Source: Fervidibacter canadensis (GTDB lineage Bacteria; Armatimonadota; Fervidibacteria; Fervidibacterales; Fervidibacteraceae). From it: DNA of 64,000 nucleotides. A program made the position numbers and the translations under genes. Positions within the stretch are counted from its first letter, which is position 1; each line of letters starts with the position of its first letter. This document shows positions 28,241 to 35,928 of the stretch, piece after piece. Below the pieces are notes generated by a model. The model saw nothing but the letters and a program-made list of their open reading frames with translations. It did no database searches and was not told where the DNA came from. Where the stretch lies: positions 1 to 64,000 of the forward strand of contig JBGOEJ010000010.1 in assembly GCA_041446545.1 (NCBI GenBank), in the 5' to 3' direction.

Positions 28241-29512
28241 TCACAACAGCACAACATTTTCTGCCCGCAGGTGTCGCGTTACCCCTCTTGTGTCCACGAC
28301 CAAGGGGGCATGAGTGACAATCCACGCCCAATTATAGCCCTCATGGGGAGTGACGATGACGACGCAATCCGATTGAGCGAGCACCTCTTCCGTCAAAGTC
28401 ACCGATTGAGCCTGCCAACCGTTGTAATGCACCGAAGGGACAAAGGGGTCATGATAGGCGACAAGGGCGCCCTTCGCCCGCAAGAGTTCCACCAACGCTA
28501 ACGCCGGCGACTCGCGGTAATCATTGACCCCAGGCTTGTAAGCGACCCCCAACAGCAAAATTTGAGACCCCTTGAGAGGCTTGCCCCGTTCATTCAAGGC
28601 GTCGGTGATCAGGCTGACGACATATTCAGGCATCATTTTGTTGATGGCGTCGGCGAGGCGGATGAAGCGAGCCTCATGGTTGAATTCCCTTGCCCGCCAC
28701 GCCAAGTAAAGAGGGTCAACAGGGATGCAATGACCGCCAATGCCAGGACCTGGCTCAAAACGCATGAAGCCAAACGGTTTTGTAGATGCAGCGTCAAGGA
28801 CTTCCCAGACACTAATCCCCATGCGGCGGCAAAGGACGGCAAATTCGTTGACGAGGGCAATGTTGACGGCTCTGAAGGTGTTCTCCAACAACTTCGCCGT
28901 CTCGGCAACTTTCGGGCTGGAGACAGGAACGACCCGCTCTACGATTTGGGAGTAAAGGGCGATTGCCCGTTCTGTGCAAGCGGGGGTCAAACCGCCCACC
29001 AATTTGGGAACATTGCGCAGCGTCCAATGGCGGTTGCCTGGGTCAATCCGTTCGGGGGAATACGCCAGATAAAAATCCTGCCCCGCCTTTAATCCCGACC
29101 GCTCCAACAAGGGTTTGAGGACTTCCTCCGTTGTGCCCGGATAGGTCGTGCTTTCCAAAACAACCAACATACCCTGCCGCAAATGGGGGAAAAGCCCTTC
29201 TGCTGCCGACAGGATGCAGGAAATGTCTGGCTCTCCTGTCTTAGCGAGGGGAGTGGGGACGCAAATGATGACGGCGTCGCAATCCTGCAAAGCCGCATAT
29301 TCAGTCGTCGGGAAGAAACGCCCCTCCGAGCGTTGAAGGCGCTCATCCTCAATGTCCACGATGTAAGAACGGTGTCGGCGGAGGGATTGAACTCTTTGGG
29401 CGTTCGTGTCCACACCGATGACCTTTACCCCTCCCTCGGCAAACGCCAGCGCCAAAGGCAAGCCCACATAGCCAAGACCAATCACTCCGACCTTCTGGAA
29501 CACCAATGCCAT
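28241..29512 (-). CDS. UDP-N-acetylhexosamine/UDP-glucose 6-dehydrogenase family (WecC/WbpA-like)
   Basis: 423 aa. Start ATG closely preceded by GAGGGGTA. Rossmann motif GLGYVGLPLALAFAEGG at the N-terminus. The catalytic cysteine is in GGHCIPVDPLYLAWRA (about residue 262). The C-terminal UDP-binding domain includes LLLGVAYKPGVNDYRESPALALVELL. The enzyme oxidises a nucleotide sugar at C6 to the uronic acid with two NAD+. The GGHCIPVDP form fits the UDP-GlcNAc/UDP-ManNAc branch rather than classic UDP-glucose dehydrogenase, but substrate cannot be fixed from sequence. First gene of a polysaccharide operon with the SLBB exporter and NusG paralogue, behind a CRP-type promoter. Confidence 0.9.
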   Translation of the reverse strand: MALVFQKVGVIGLGYVGLPLALAFAEGGVKVIGVDTNAQRVQSLRRHRSYIVDIEDERLQRSEGRFFPTTEYAALQDCDAVIICVPTPLAKTGEPDISCILSAAEGLFPHLRQGMLVVLESTTYPGTTEEVLKPLLERSGLKAGQDFYLAYSPERIDPGNRHWTLRNVPKLVGGLTPACTERAIALYSQIVERVVPVSSPKVAETAKLLENTFRAVNIALVNEFAVLCRRMGISVWEVLDAASTKPFGFMRFEPGPGIGGHCIPVDPLYLAWRAREFNHEARFIRLADAINKMMPEYVVSLITDALNERGKPLKGSQILLLGVAYKPGVNDYRESPALALVELLRAKGALVAYHDPFVPSVHYNGWQAQSVTLTEEVLAQSDCVVIVTPHEGYNWAWIVTHAPLVVDTRGVTRHLRAENVVLL

Positions 29513-29570
29513 TACCCCTCATCTCCTTGGTTGCAGGACAGATGCCCACCTGCCCTTAGCGGTAGTCCCA

Positions 29571-29599
29571 ATTATGCAGGAGCAGAGCGCTGCAGTCAA
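29571..29599 (-). promoter_or_regulatory. Sigma70-type promoter of the polysaccharide operon
   Basis: On the minus strand TTGACT (29599-29594), a 17-bp spacer, then CATAAT (29576-29571): five of six matches to each consensus hexamer with ideal spacing. The predicted start near 29564 gives a leader of about 50 nt before the UDP-sugar dehydrogenase ATG. The leader could fold a small GC hairpin around 29538-29557. Confidence 0.7.
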
Positions 29600-29615
29600 T
29601 GTGATGAAAGTCACA
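29600..29615 (-). promoter_or_regulatory. CRP/FNR-family operator, class II position
   Basis: TGTGA-TGAAAG-TCACA on the plus strand, a perfect TGTGA-N6-TCACA palindrome. It abuts the -35 hexamer of the promoter at 29571-29599, so its centre is near -43, close to the -41.5 of class II CRP-activated promoters. A class III adenylate cyclase is encoded at 48687. No CRP-family gene lies in this window. Confidence 0.65.
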
Positions 29616-29646
29616 GGAAAAGACCGCCTAATCGGCACTATCGTCT

Positions 29647-31905
29647 CTACCTTGACGAGGCGTTTCCGTGAAGGTCACAGGCTTCGTGGGGAATTTCACG
29701 GAGGGGAAGGGTGCGGGTGACGACGGCTTGAGGGGGACAGGAAGGCGTCGCCAATTTGCCAGAGACGGCGCAAATGAGGACAGGACGCAACGGCTCAGCG
29801 TGCAAAGGGCAGCGACGCTTTGGGACTTCTCCTTGCGAGAACCATTCGGGATGGGTGATAGGGCAATAATCTGTCGCCAACAAACCTGTCTCGGCGCAAA
29901 CAGTCACGCGCACCATCCGTTGACGGGCGGCTGCCCTGCTTCCTTCTCCCTCATGACCACCCAGTGGCTCTTGGTGGTCGCTGGCTTGTCCCTCGGTTTC
30001 CAACCATCGGAAGGTGCGTTCGGAAGGGAAGTAGCGCAGGGCAGCCATAACTAAGTCACGGAAGATGGGGGCACACAAAGTTCCTCCTGACCCTGCTTTC
30101 AAGGGTTTGTTGCGTTCGTTGCCGACCCAAACACCGCAAGCGATAGTGGGGGTGAAGCCGACGAACCAAACATCCTTGATTTGCTCGCTGGTGCCTGTCT
30201 TGCCAGCGACTTGATAGCCGGGAATTTGTGCCCTTCGCCCTGTTCCCTCGGTAACGACCGCCATCAACATCGTCAGCAGTTGGCGGGCGACTTCAGGGGA
30301 AAGGACTTGGCGAACTTTCGGTCGGGCGACGAAGAGAAGGTGTCCCTCGCCATCGTAAACCTTCTCAATGGCTGTCGGTTCTATCCGCATCCCCCCTGTC
30401 GCCACAGAAGCCAAGGCGGCGGTGTGGTCTAAAACGCTCACCCCGATCGCTCCCAGCGCCAAAGCGTAACTGGCTTTAAAAGGGTCGGTCGGGAAGCGGA
30501 TACCCATGCGTTTGGCGACTTCAACCGTTTTGTCCACACCGACGGCACGGATAAGTTTGACGGCGATGACATTGTTGGAGGTCGCCAAGGCTTTCCGCAA
30601 AGTCATCGTCCGACCGTAGCGACCGTCGTAGTTTTTGGGTGTCCAACGCTTGCCGTTGCCCAAAGGGAAGGAGATGGGCGAATCGTTGAACAAACTTTCA
30701 GGACGGAAACCCATCTCCAAAGCGGCGGCGTAGACATAGGGCTTGAAGGACGAACCAGGTTGTCGGAAGGCTTGGGTGGCACGGTTGAAGTGGTCTAAGA
30801 GGCGCCGACCCGTTTTGGGGTCTATGCGATAAGGGCGACCGCCATACATGGCGATAATGCGCCCTGTCGGGATGTGGATAAGGACAAACGCCATTTGGTC
30901 TACACCTAAAGGGCGATAAGCCCGCAGGTAACGCCCGGCGATTTTCTCGGTCTCCTGTTGCAGGCGGTAATGAAGGGTCGTGGAAACTTTCAAGCCGCCC
31001 CGTTCAACGACTTCGTTGCCGAATTGGCGGGTCAATTCCCGTCGGACAAATTCCACGAAGTGAAAGGCTTTGGGGGGAGGGACAGGCCAAGTCGGGGCAG
31101 GGCGCAACCCTTCCGTGATGGGCGTTTGCTTGGCTTTTTCGGCTTCCGCTTTGCTGATGTAGCCCTCTTCCGCCATCCCGTCCAAGATGTAGTCTCGCCG
31201 TGCCTTGGCGGCTTTGGGATTGACGAAAGGCGAAAGTTCAGCGGGGCGTTTCGGTAGCGCCGCCAGCAAAGCGCACTGGGGCAAAGCCAACTGGCGAACA
31301 TCTTCCCCGAAATAAAGTTCCGCCGCCGCTTGCACTCCATAAGCGCCATGCCCGTAGCAAACGGTGTTCAGGTAAAGTTCCAGCAGTTCATCTTTGGAAA
31401 AGCGTCGCTCCAATTGCACCGCCAGAAGCAACTCCTTAAGTTTGCGCCGAATGGTCTTTTCGGAGGAAAGGTAAAGGTTGCGAGCCAGTTGCATCGTGAT
31501 GGTGCTACCGCCTTGCACATATCGGCGCGCTTTAACGCATTCCCAAATGGCTCGGATAATGCCCTTAGGGTCAATGCCAGGGTGGGTGTAGAACTTTCGG
31601 TCCTCAGCGACGATGGTCGCCCACTGCAAGGGCTTGGGGATTTGTCGCAGGGGCACCCATTTGCGATAGACCGACATAATCGTCCCCAGCAAAACTCCGT
31701 CAGACGAATACAAAAGGGTCACTTGACTATCCCGCCGCGAGGGCAAGGTGGAAAGGTCGGGCAAATCCCGACCTAACCAACGGATCAAGCCCCAAGCCCC
31801 CAAGGTGGCAAGGAGGTAGGCAAGGAAGCAGCCAAGCCCAAACCAACGAAGCCAACTGACCCAAGGGACACGGGAATCCTTTTTTCTTCCCGCAGGCTGT
31901 CGCAT
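29647..31905 (-). CDS. Class A penicillin-binding protein (PBP1A-type transglycosylase/transpeptidase)
   Basis: 752 aa. A cytoplasmic tail and one membrane segment (about 17-42) are followed by a GT51 glycosyltransferase domain (VAEDRKFYTHPGIDPKGI at about 98, GGSTITMQLARNLYLS, KELLLAVQLERRFSKDELLELYLN). The transpeptidase domain has SxxK in PGSSFKPYVYAAALE (about 383), SxN in ATSNN and KTGTSEQ (about 567). It polymerises and cross-links peptidoglycan in the periplasm. The C-terminal tail holds Cys-rich motifs (CAETGLLATDYCP, CAVSGKLATPSCP) common at the ends of PBP1-family proteins. It lies 132 bp downstream of ftsZ, same strand. Confidence 0.93.
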   Translation of the reverse strand: MRQPAGRKKDSRVPWVSWLRWFGLGCFLAYLLATLGAWGLIRWLGRDLPDLSTLPSRRDSQVTLLYSSDGVLLGTIMSVYRKWVPLRQIPKPLQWATIVAEDRKFYTHPGIDPKGIIRAIWECVKARRYVQGGSTITMQLARNLYLSSEKTIRRKLKELLLAVQLERRFSKDELLELYLNTVCYGHGAYGVQAAAELYFGEDVRQLALPQCALLAALPKRPAELSPFVNPKAAKARRDYILDGMAEEGYISKAEAEKAKQTPITEGLRPAPTWPVPPPKAFHFVEFVRRELTRQFGNEVVERGGLKVSTTLHYRLQQETEKIAGRYLRAYRPLGVDQMAFVLIHIPTGRIIAMYGGRPYRIDPKTGRRLLDHFNRATQAFRQPGSSFKPYVYAAALEMGFRPESLFNDSPISFPLGNGKRWTPKNYDGRYGRTMTLRKALATSNNVIAVKLIRAVGVDKTVEVAKRMGIRFPTDPFKASYALALGAIGVSVLDHTAALASVATGGMRIEPTAIEKVYDGEGHLLFVARPKVRQVLSPEVARQLLTMLMAVVTEGTGRRAQIPGYQVAGKTGTSEQIKDVWFVGFTPTIACGVWVGNERNKPLKAGSGGTLCAPIFRDLVMAALRYFPSERTFRWLETEGQASDHQEPLGGHEGEGSRAAARQRMVRVTVCAETGLLATDYCPITHPEWFSQGEVPKRRCPLHAEPLRPVLICAVSGKLATPSCPPQAVVTRTLPLREIPHEACDLHGNASSR

Positions 31906-32037
31906 GGCTGTTCATCCCCCGACCATTTTAGAAAGCCGAGAAGGCGGCAAGTTAACGGGGAAGGTGCAAGGGGCAAAGGAATGCCTTCCGTCTTTGCCAC
32001 CCGTTGTGAGGTGACACCCTTTCCCGACGCCGATGCC

Positions 32038-33180
32038 CTAACCCCTTCGGGGGCGGCGCAAAAAGGACGGGATGTTCAGCGTCTCTTCATCCAAAAGGTC
32101 TCGCTCCGCCTCCGAGGTAGAGAGGACAGGCTCTTTAAGGGGCGCTTCCTCCCTCCGCTCCCAAGTTAGCCGAGGGGAAGGGGTAGGTGGGCGGGCTTCC
32201 CCAAAACCTGTCGCAATCAAGGTGATGCGCACTTGCTCCTTCAGCGCCTCATCGTAAACCAAGCCCCAGATGACATTGGCTTCCGCCGAATTGACGGCGT
32301 TGGTGATGATGTCGGCGGCTTGTTTTACCTCATCCACCAGCAGGTCGGGTGGGGCGAAAATGGTGAAGAGGACATTGCGAGCCCCAGTGATAGAGGCTTC
32401 TAAGAGGGGGCTGGAGATGGCATGTTGAGCGGCTTCTACGGCTCGGTTCTCTCCGCTGCCGTAGCCGACCCCCATCAACGCTGTCCCAGCGTTCTCTAAG
32501 ACTGCCCGCACATCGGCAAAGTCCACATTGATCAAGCCAGGGCGGACGATCAAATCGGTGATGCCCTGCACCGCTTGAGTTAACACTTCGTCGGCGAGGC
32601 GGAAAGCGTCCGCCATGGTCGTTCGCCGATCGGAGAGGTCAAAGAGGCGTTGGTTGGGAATGATGATGAGGGCGTCCACGCAGTTGCGCAACTCGTTGAT
32701 GCCCTGTAAGGCAATCTCCATCTTCCGCTTCCCTTCAAAAGCGAAAGGTTTGGTGACGACAGCGACGGTGAGGATGCCCTTTTCGCGGGCGACTTGGGCG
32801 ACGACAGGGGTTGCCCCTGTGCCTGTCCCACCTCCCATGCCTGCCGCCAAAAAAGTCATTTCCGCCCCTTCCAGCAAACTGGCGATTTGTTGTCGGTCTT
32901 CTTCAGCGGCTTGCCTTCCGATTTGCGGGTTGCCCCCCGCTCCCCGCCCATTGGTCAAGCGGGTGCCAATTTGCAACCGCTTGTGGGCTTTGGAGAGGGA
33001 GAGGGCTTGGGCGTCGGTGTTAATGGCGATCAACTCCACACCTGTCACGCCATTTTCCACCATCCGATTGACGGCATTACCCCCCGCACCCCCAATCCCG
33101 ATGACCCGAATGTCCACTGGCTTCGGCGTCCCATCCTCGCGATGGTTGTCTGTGACCCAACGCCGCCGTTCTTCCATCAT
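32038..33180 (-). CDS. ftsZ: Cell division GTPase FtsZ
   Basis: 380 aa from the ATG at 33180, which has GGGGAGG 6 nt upstream; a GTG at 33198 is the longer alternative. GTP-binding motifs: GIGGAGGNAVNRM, the tubulin signature GGGTGTGATPVVAQ (about 115-128), and NVDFADVRAVL. A conserved C-terminal peptide, LNIPSFLRRPRR, follows a short linker; it normally binds FtsA or other partners. It polymerises into the division ring. No ftsA, ftsQ or mur genes adjoin it, unlike a standard dcw cluster. Divergent from recG. Confidence 0.96.
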   Translation of the reverse strand: MMEERRRWVTDNHREDGTPKPVDIRVIGIGGAGGNAVNRMVENGVTGVELIAINTDAQALSLSKAHKRLQIGTRLTNGRGAGGNPQIGRQAAEEDRQQIASLLEGAEMTFLAAGMGGGTGTGATPVVAQVAREKGILTVAVVTKPFAFEGKRKMEIALQGINELRNCVDALIIIPNQRLFDLSDRRTTMADAFRLADEVLTQAVQGITDLIVRPGLINVDFADVRAVLENAGTALMGVGYGSGENRAVEAAQHAISSPLLEASITGARNVLFTIFAPPDLLVDEVKQAADIITNAVNSAEANVIWGLVYDEALKEQVRITLIATGFGEARPPTPSPRLTWERREEAPLKEPVLSTSEAERDLLDEETLNIPSFLRRPRRG

Positions 33181-33265
33181 CCTTCGCCTCCCCTTCACTC
33201 AAGGTTAGCGACTTTCCGTGTCTTTTTCAGACCGACGGATGCGCTTTCTTTTCGCTCGTCGCCTT

Positions 33266-33294
33266 ATTGTGCGGCTGCAAAAGGTGGCTGTCAA
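33266..33294 (-). promoter_or_regulatory. Candidate ftsZ promoter
   Basis: Minus-strand TTGACA (33294-33289, perfect -35), 17-bp spacer, CACAAT (33271-33266, four of six). This gives an 80-nt leader before the ftsZ ATG at 33180. The site lies upstream of the chosen recG ATG (33342), which supports starting recG there and not at the TTG at 33267. Confidence 0.5.
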
Positions 33295-33341
33295 CATTCC
33301 TCTCAACGCTCCTTGCCTCAAACTTTTTTCGGCTTCGGGTG

Positions 33342-35918
33342 ATGCCCATGTCGGCAGAACTGCAGGCGCTCATAGACCGACTAACCCGACCGTTGGAAGT
33401 GGAGGAGAAGACGGGTTGCCGTAACTTTGCCGTTATCGGTGGCTTTGACCGCTACATGGTCACTTGGGCGACAAGAGCGGCTCAACTGTGTGACGGCGAT
33501 TTGAGACAGCATTTGCAAGCCCTCGCTCAACTCTTTGCCGACTACGCTGCCCTTGACCCTTCCGAGCGCCGCCGCCGTATCCTTTCCGCCAAAACTTTGC
33601 TGGCGCACATCCGAAGGCGAGTGACGGATGACGGAGGACAAGAGGCAAGAGGCGAAGGCACAAGGTCTGATGTTCCTGAGGGCGAGCAAAAGGAAGGGCA
33701 AGGGATGGGCGAGCAGGGCAAAGGATTGCTTGCCCCACCATCCGCCTTCCGCCCGTCCCCAGTCGCTGGTGAGCGGCAACAAGCAAGACCAGCCCGACCT
33801 GCCTTTAAGCCAACCCCCAGCCCGCAGTCCCCGATGCCTGCCAGCAAATCCACGCCATTGGCGTTGGATGATTCTGTCCGCTTCCTTAAGGGTGTCGGAC
33901 CGCAGCGGGCGAAATTGCTCAAGCGGTTGGGCGTGGAAACGGTCAAAGATTTGCTGCACTTTTATCCCCGCCGATACGAAGACCGACGCAATGTTAAGCG
34001 GTTGGCGGAAATCGTTTCGGGAGAAAAAGTTGTCGCCCAAGTGCAAGTGGTTGGCAAGCCTTTCACGGAAGAGCGGAAACGCTTCCTCATCACCAAAGTC
34101 CCCGTCGCCGACGCAACAGGGCGGGCGTTCCTCGTCTGGTTCAACCAGCCCTACATGGAACGCAAGTTTCACATCGGGCAAAAACTGTTCGTCTTCGGCA
34201 AGGCGACGCGCGTCTTTGACCAACTCTCCTTTCAGACGCCCGAAGTGGAAGAAATCACCGACGATGCGACTTTGCAGGTCGGTCGCCTCGTTCCCGTCTA
34301 TCCCCTCACGGAAGGGCTCAGCCAAAACTTCATCCGCACCCTCGTTCAGGAGACCGTCACCTCTGCCCTTGACCGCATAGAAGAACCGCTGCCTGAGAGC
34401 ATCCGTCAGCGTTACCAGTTGATGCCCCTTGCAGAAGCCCTTCGGCAAATTCACTTCCCCGACGACGAAGGACGGTTGGAAGCCGCCCGTCGGCGCATCG
34501 TTTTTGATGAATTTTTGACGCTGCAGTTAGTGCTGGCATTGCGCAAAAGAGGCGTCAAAGAGCACGAAGGCATCGCCTTTCAAGTGGATTGGGATGCCGT
34601 TGAGGAGTTCATCCGCTCCCTTCCCTTTGAGTTGACCAATGACCAGCGCAAAGTCATCGGCGAAATCCTTGCCGACATGCAAAAGCCCCATCCGATGAAC
34701 CGATTGTTGCATGGCGAAGTCGGCTCAGGCAAAACGGTCGTGGCGGCGACGGCAATGTTCGTCGCCGTTCAAAATGGCTACCAAGTTGCCTTCATGGCGC
34801 CGACGGAAATCCTCGCCGAGCAGCACTATCGTGTTTTGCGAGAACTTTTCTGGCGGCACGGCATAGAAGTCGTCCAACTGGTCGGCAGTCTCACCCCTGC
34901 CAACAAACGTAAGGTGCGGATGAAGGTGCGCGAAGGGATGGCTCAAATCGTCGTCGGCACCCATGCCCTCATTGAGGAAGCCACCCAGTTCCATCGCTTG
35001 GGATTGGTCGTCGTGGATGAGCAACATCGCTTTGGCGTCATGCAGCGGGCGAAACTCATCTGGAAAGGACAATCCCCCGATGTGCTGATCATGACCGCCA
35101 CGCCCATCCCCAGAACTTTGGCGCTGACCGTTTACGGCGATTTAGATGTCTCCGTCATCCGCGAGTTGCCTCCCGGAAGGCAGCGGGCGAAAACCTATTG
35201 GCTCCACTCCAGCAAGCGGATGCTGGCTTACGAGTTCGTCCGCAAGGAGTTAGCCAAAGGGCATCAAGCCTACATCGTTTGCCCGCTGATTGAAGAGTCG
35301 GAGAAACTGGAGGATGTCCAATCCGTCGTCCGCCATGCGGAATGGTTGCAGCAAAGCGTCTTCCCTGACTACAAAGTCGCCGTCCTGCACGGAAGGATGG
35401 CGGGCTACGAAAAGGACGAAATCATGGATGCCTTCCGCCGCAACGAAATTCAAGTCTTGGTGACGACGACGGTCGTGGAAGTCGGTGTGGATGTCCCCAA
35501 CGCAACGGTCATCGCCATTGAGGATGCCGACAGGTTCGGTTTGGCACAACTGCATCAATTGCGCGGGCGCGTGGAACGCAGCCAACACCCTTGTTTTTGT
35601 GTCCTGATTGCCGACCCTAAAAGCGATGAGGCGCGAGAACGATTGCGGGTGATGACCAAAACCAACGACGGGTTTGTCATCGCTGAGCATGACCTGCGCT
35701 TGCGAGGACCAGGCGAATTTTTGGGCACGCGCCAACACGGTCTGCCCGATTTGAAACTCGCCGACATCTTACGGGATGTGGACATTTTGATGCAAGCGAA
35801 AGAATGTGCCGAGTGGCTCGTCCAAATTGACCCCCACTTGGAACGACCCGAACATGCCCACCTGCGGGCGAAAGTGGAGGCGTTGGAAGGCGGCGCCGAG
35901 TTGCTGCGGGTCTCTTAA
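33342..35918 (+). CDS. recG: ATP-dependent DNA helicase RecG
   Basis: 858 aa from ATG 33342 (MPMSAELQALIDRL); a TTG at 33267 would lengthen it implausibly into the ftsZ promoter. RecG remodels stalled forks and Holliday junctions. An N-terminal helical domain (about 1-95) is followed by a low-complexity linker of about 75 residues rich in Gly, Glu, Pro and Ala, then the wedge OB-domain (about 170-330), and helicase motifs: Walker A LLHGEVGSGKTVVA (about 453), DEQHRFGV (about 557), TATPIPRTLALT, and a C-terminal VVEVGVDVPNATV, QLRGRVERS, LRLRGPGEFLGTRQ. It is convergent with the helicase gene at 35929, with 10 bp between stops. Confidence 0.95.
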   Translation: MPMSAELQALIDRLTRPLEVEEKTGCRNFAVIGGFDRYMVTWATRAAQLCDGDLRQHLQALAQLFADYAALDPSERRRRILSAKTLLAHIRRRVTDDGGQEARGEGTRSDVPEGEQKEGQGMGEQGKGLLAPPSAFRPSPVAGERQQARPARPAFKPTPSPQSPMPASKSTPLALDDSVRFLKGVGPQRAKLLKRLGVETVKDLLHFYPRRYEDRRNVKRLAEIVSGEKVVAQVQVVGKPFTEERKRFLITKVPVADATGRAFLVWFNQPYMERKFHIGQKLFVFGKATRVFDQLSFQTPEVEEITDDATLQVGRLVPVYPLTEGLSQNFIRTLVQETVTSALDRIEEPLPESIRQRYQLMPLAEALRQIHFPDDEGRLEAARRRIVFDEFLTLQLVLALRKRGVKEHEGIAFQVDWDAVEEFIRSLPFELTNDQRKVIGEILADMQKPHPMNRLLHGEVGSGKTVVAATAMFVAVQNGYQVAFMAPTEILAEQHYRVLRELFWRHGIEVVQLVGSLTPANKRKVRMKVREGMAQIVVGTHALIEEATQFHRLGLVVVDEQHRFGVMQRAKLIWKGQSPDVLIMTATPIPRTLALTVYGDLDVSVIRELPPGRQRAKTYWLHSSKRMLAYEFVRKELAKGHQAYIVCPLIEESEKLEDVQSVVRHAEWLQQSVFPDYKVAVLHGRMAGYEKDEIMDAFRRNEIQVLVTTTVVEVGVDVPNATVIAIEDADRFGLAQLHQLRGRVERSQHPCFCVLIADPKSDEARERLRVMTKTNDGFVIAEHDLRLRGPGEFLGTRQHGLPDLKLADILRDVDILMQAKECAEWLVQIDPHLERPEHAHLRAKVEALEGGAELLRVS

Positions 35919-35928
35919 AGCCTCAAAG

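Noticed and set aside
29558..29571. GCGGTAG resembling the RfaH ops core in the polysaccharide operon leader
   Set aside because: It lies on the plus strand, the template strand for this operon, so it would be absent from the non-template strand where ops acts.
33381..34454. 357-codon minus-strand open frame inside recG
   Set aside because: Antisense shadow; recG family motifs cover the region on the plus strand.
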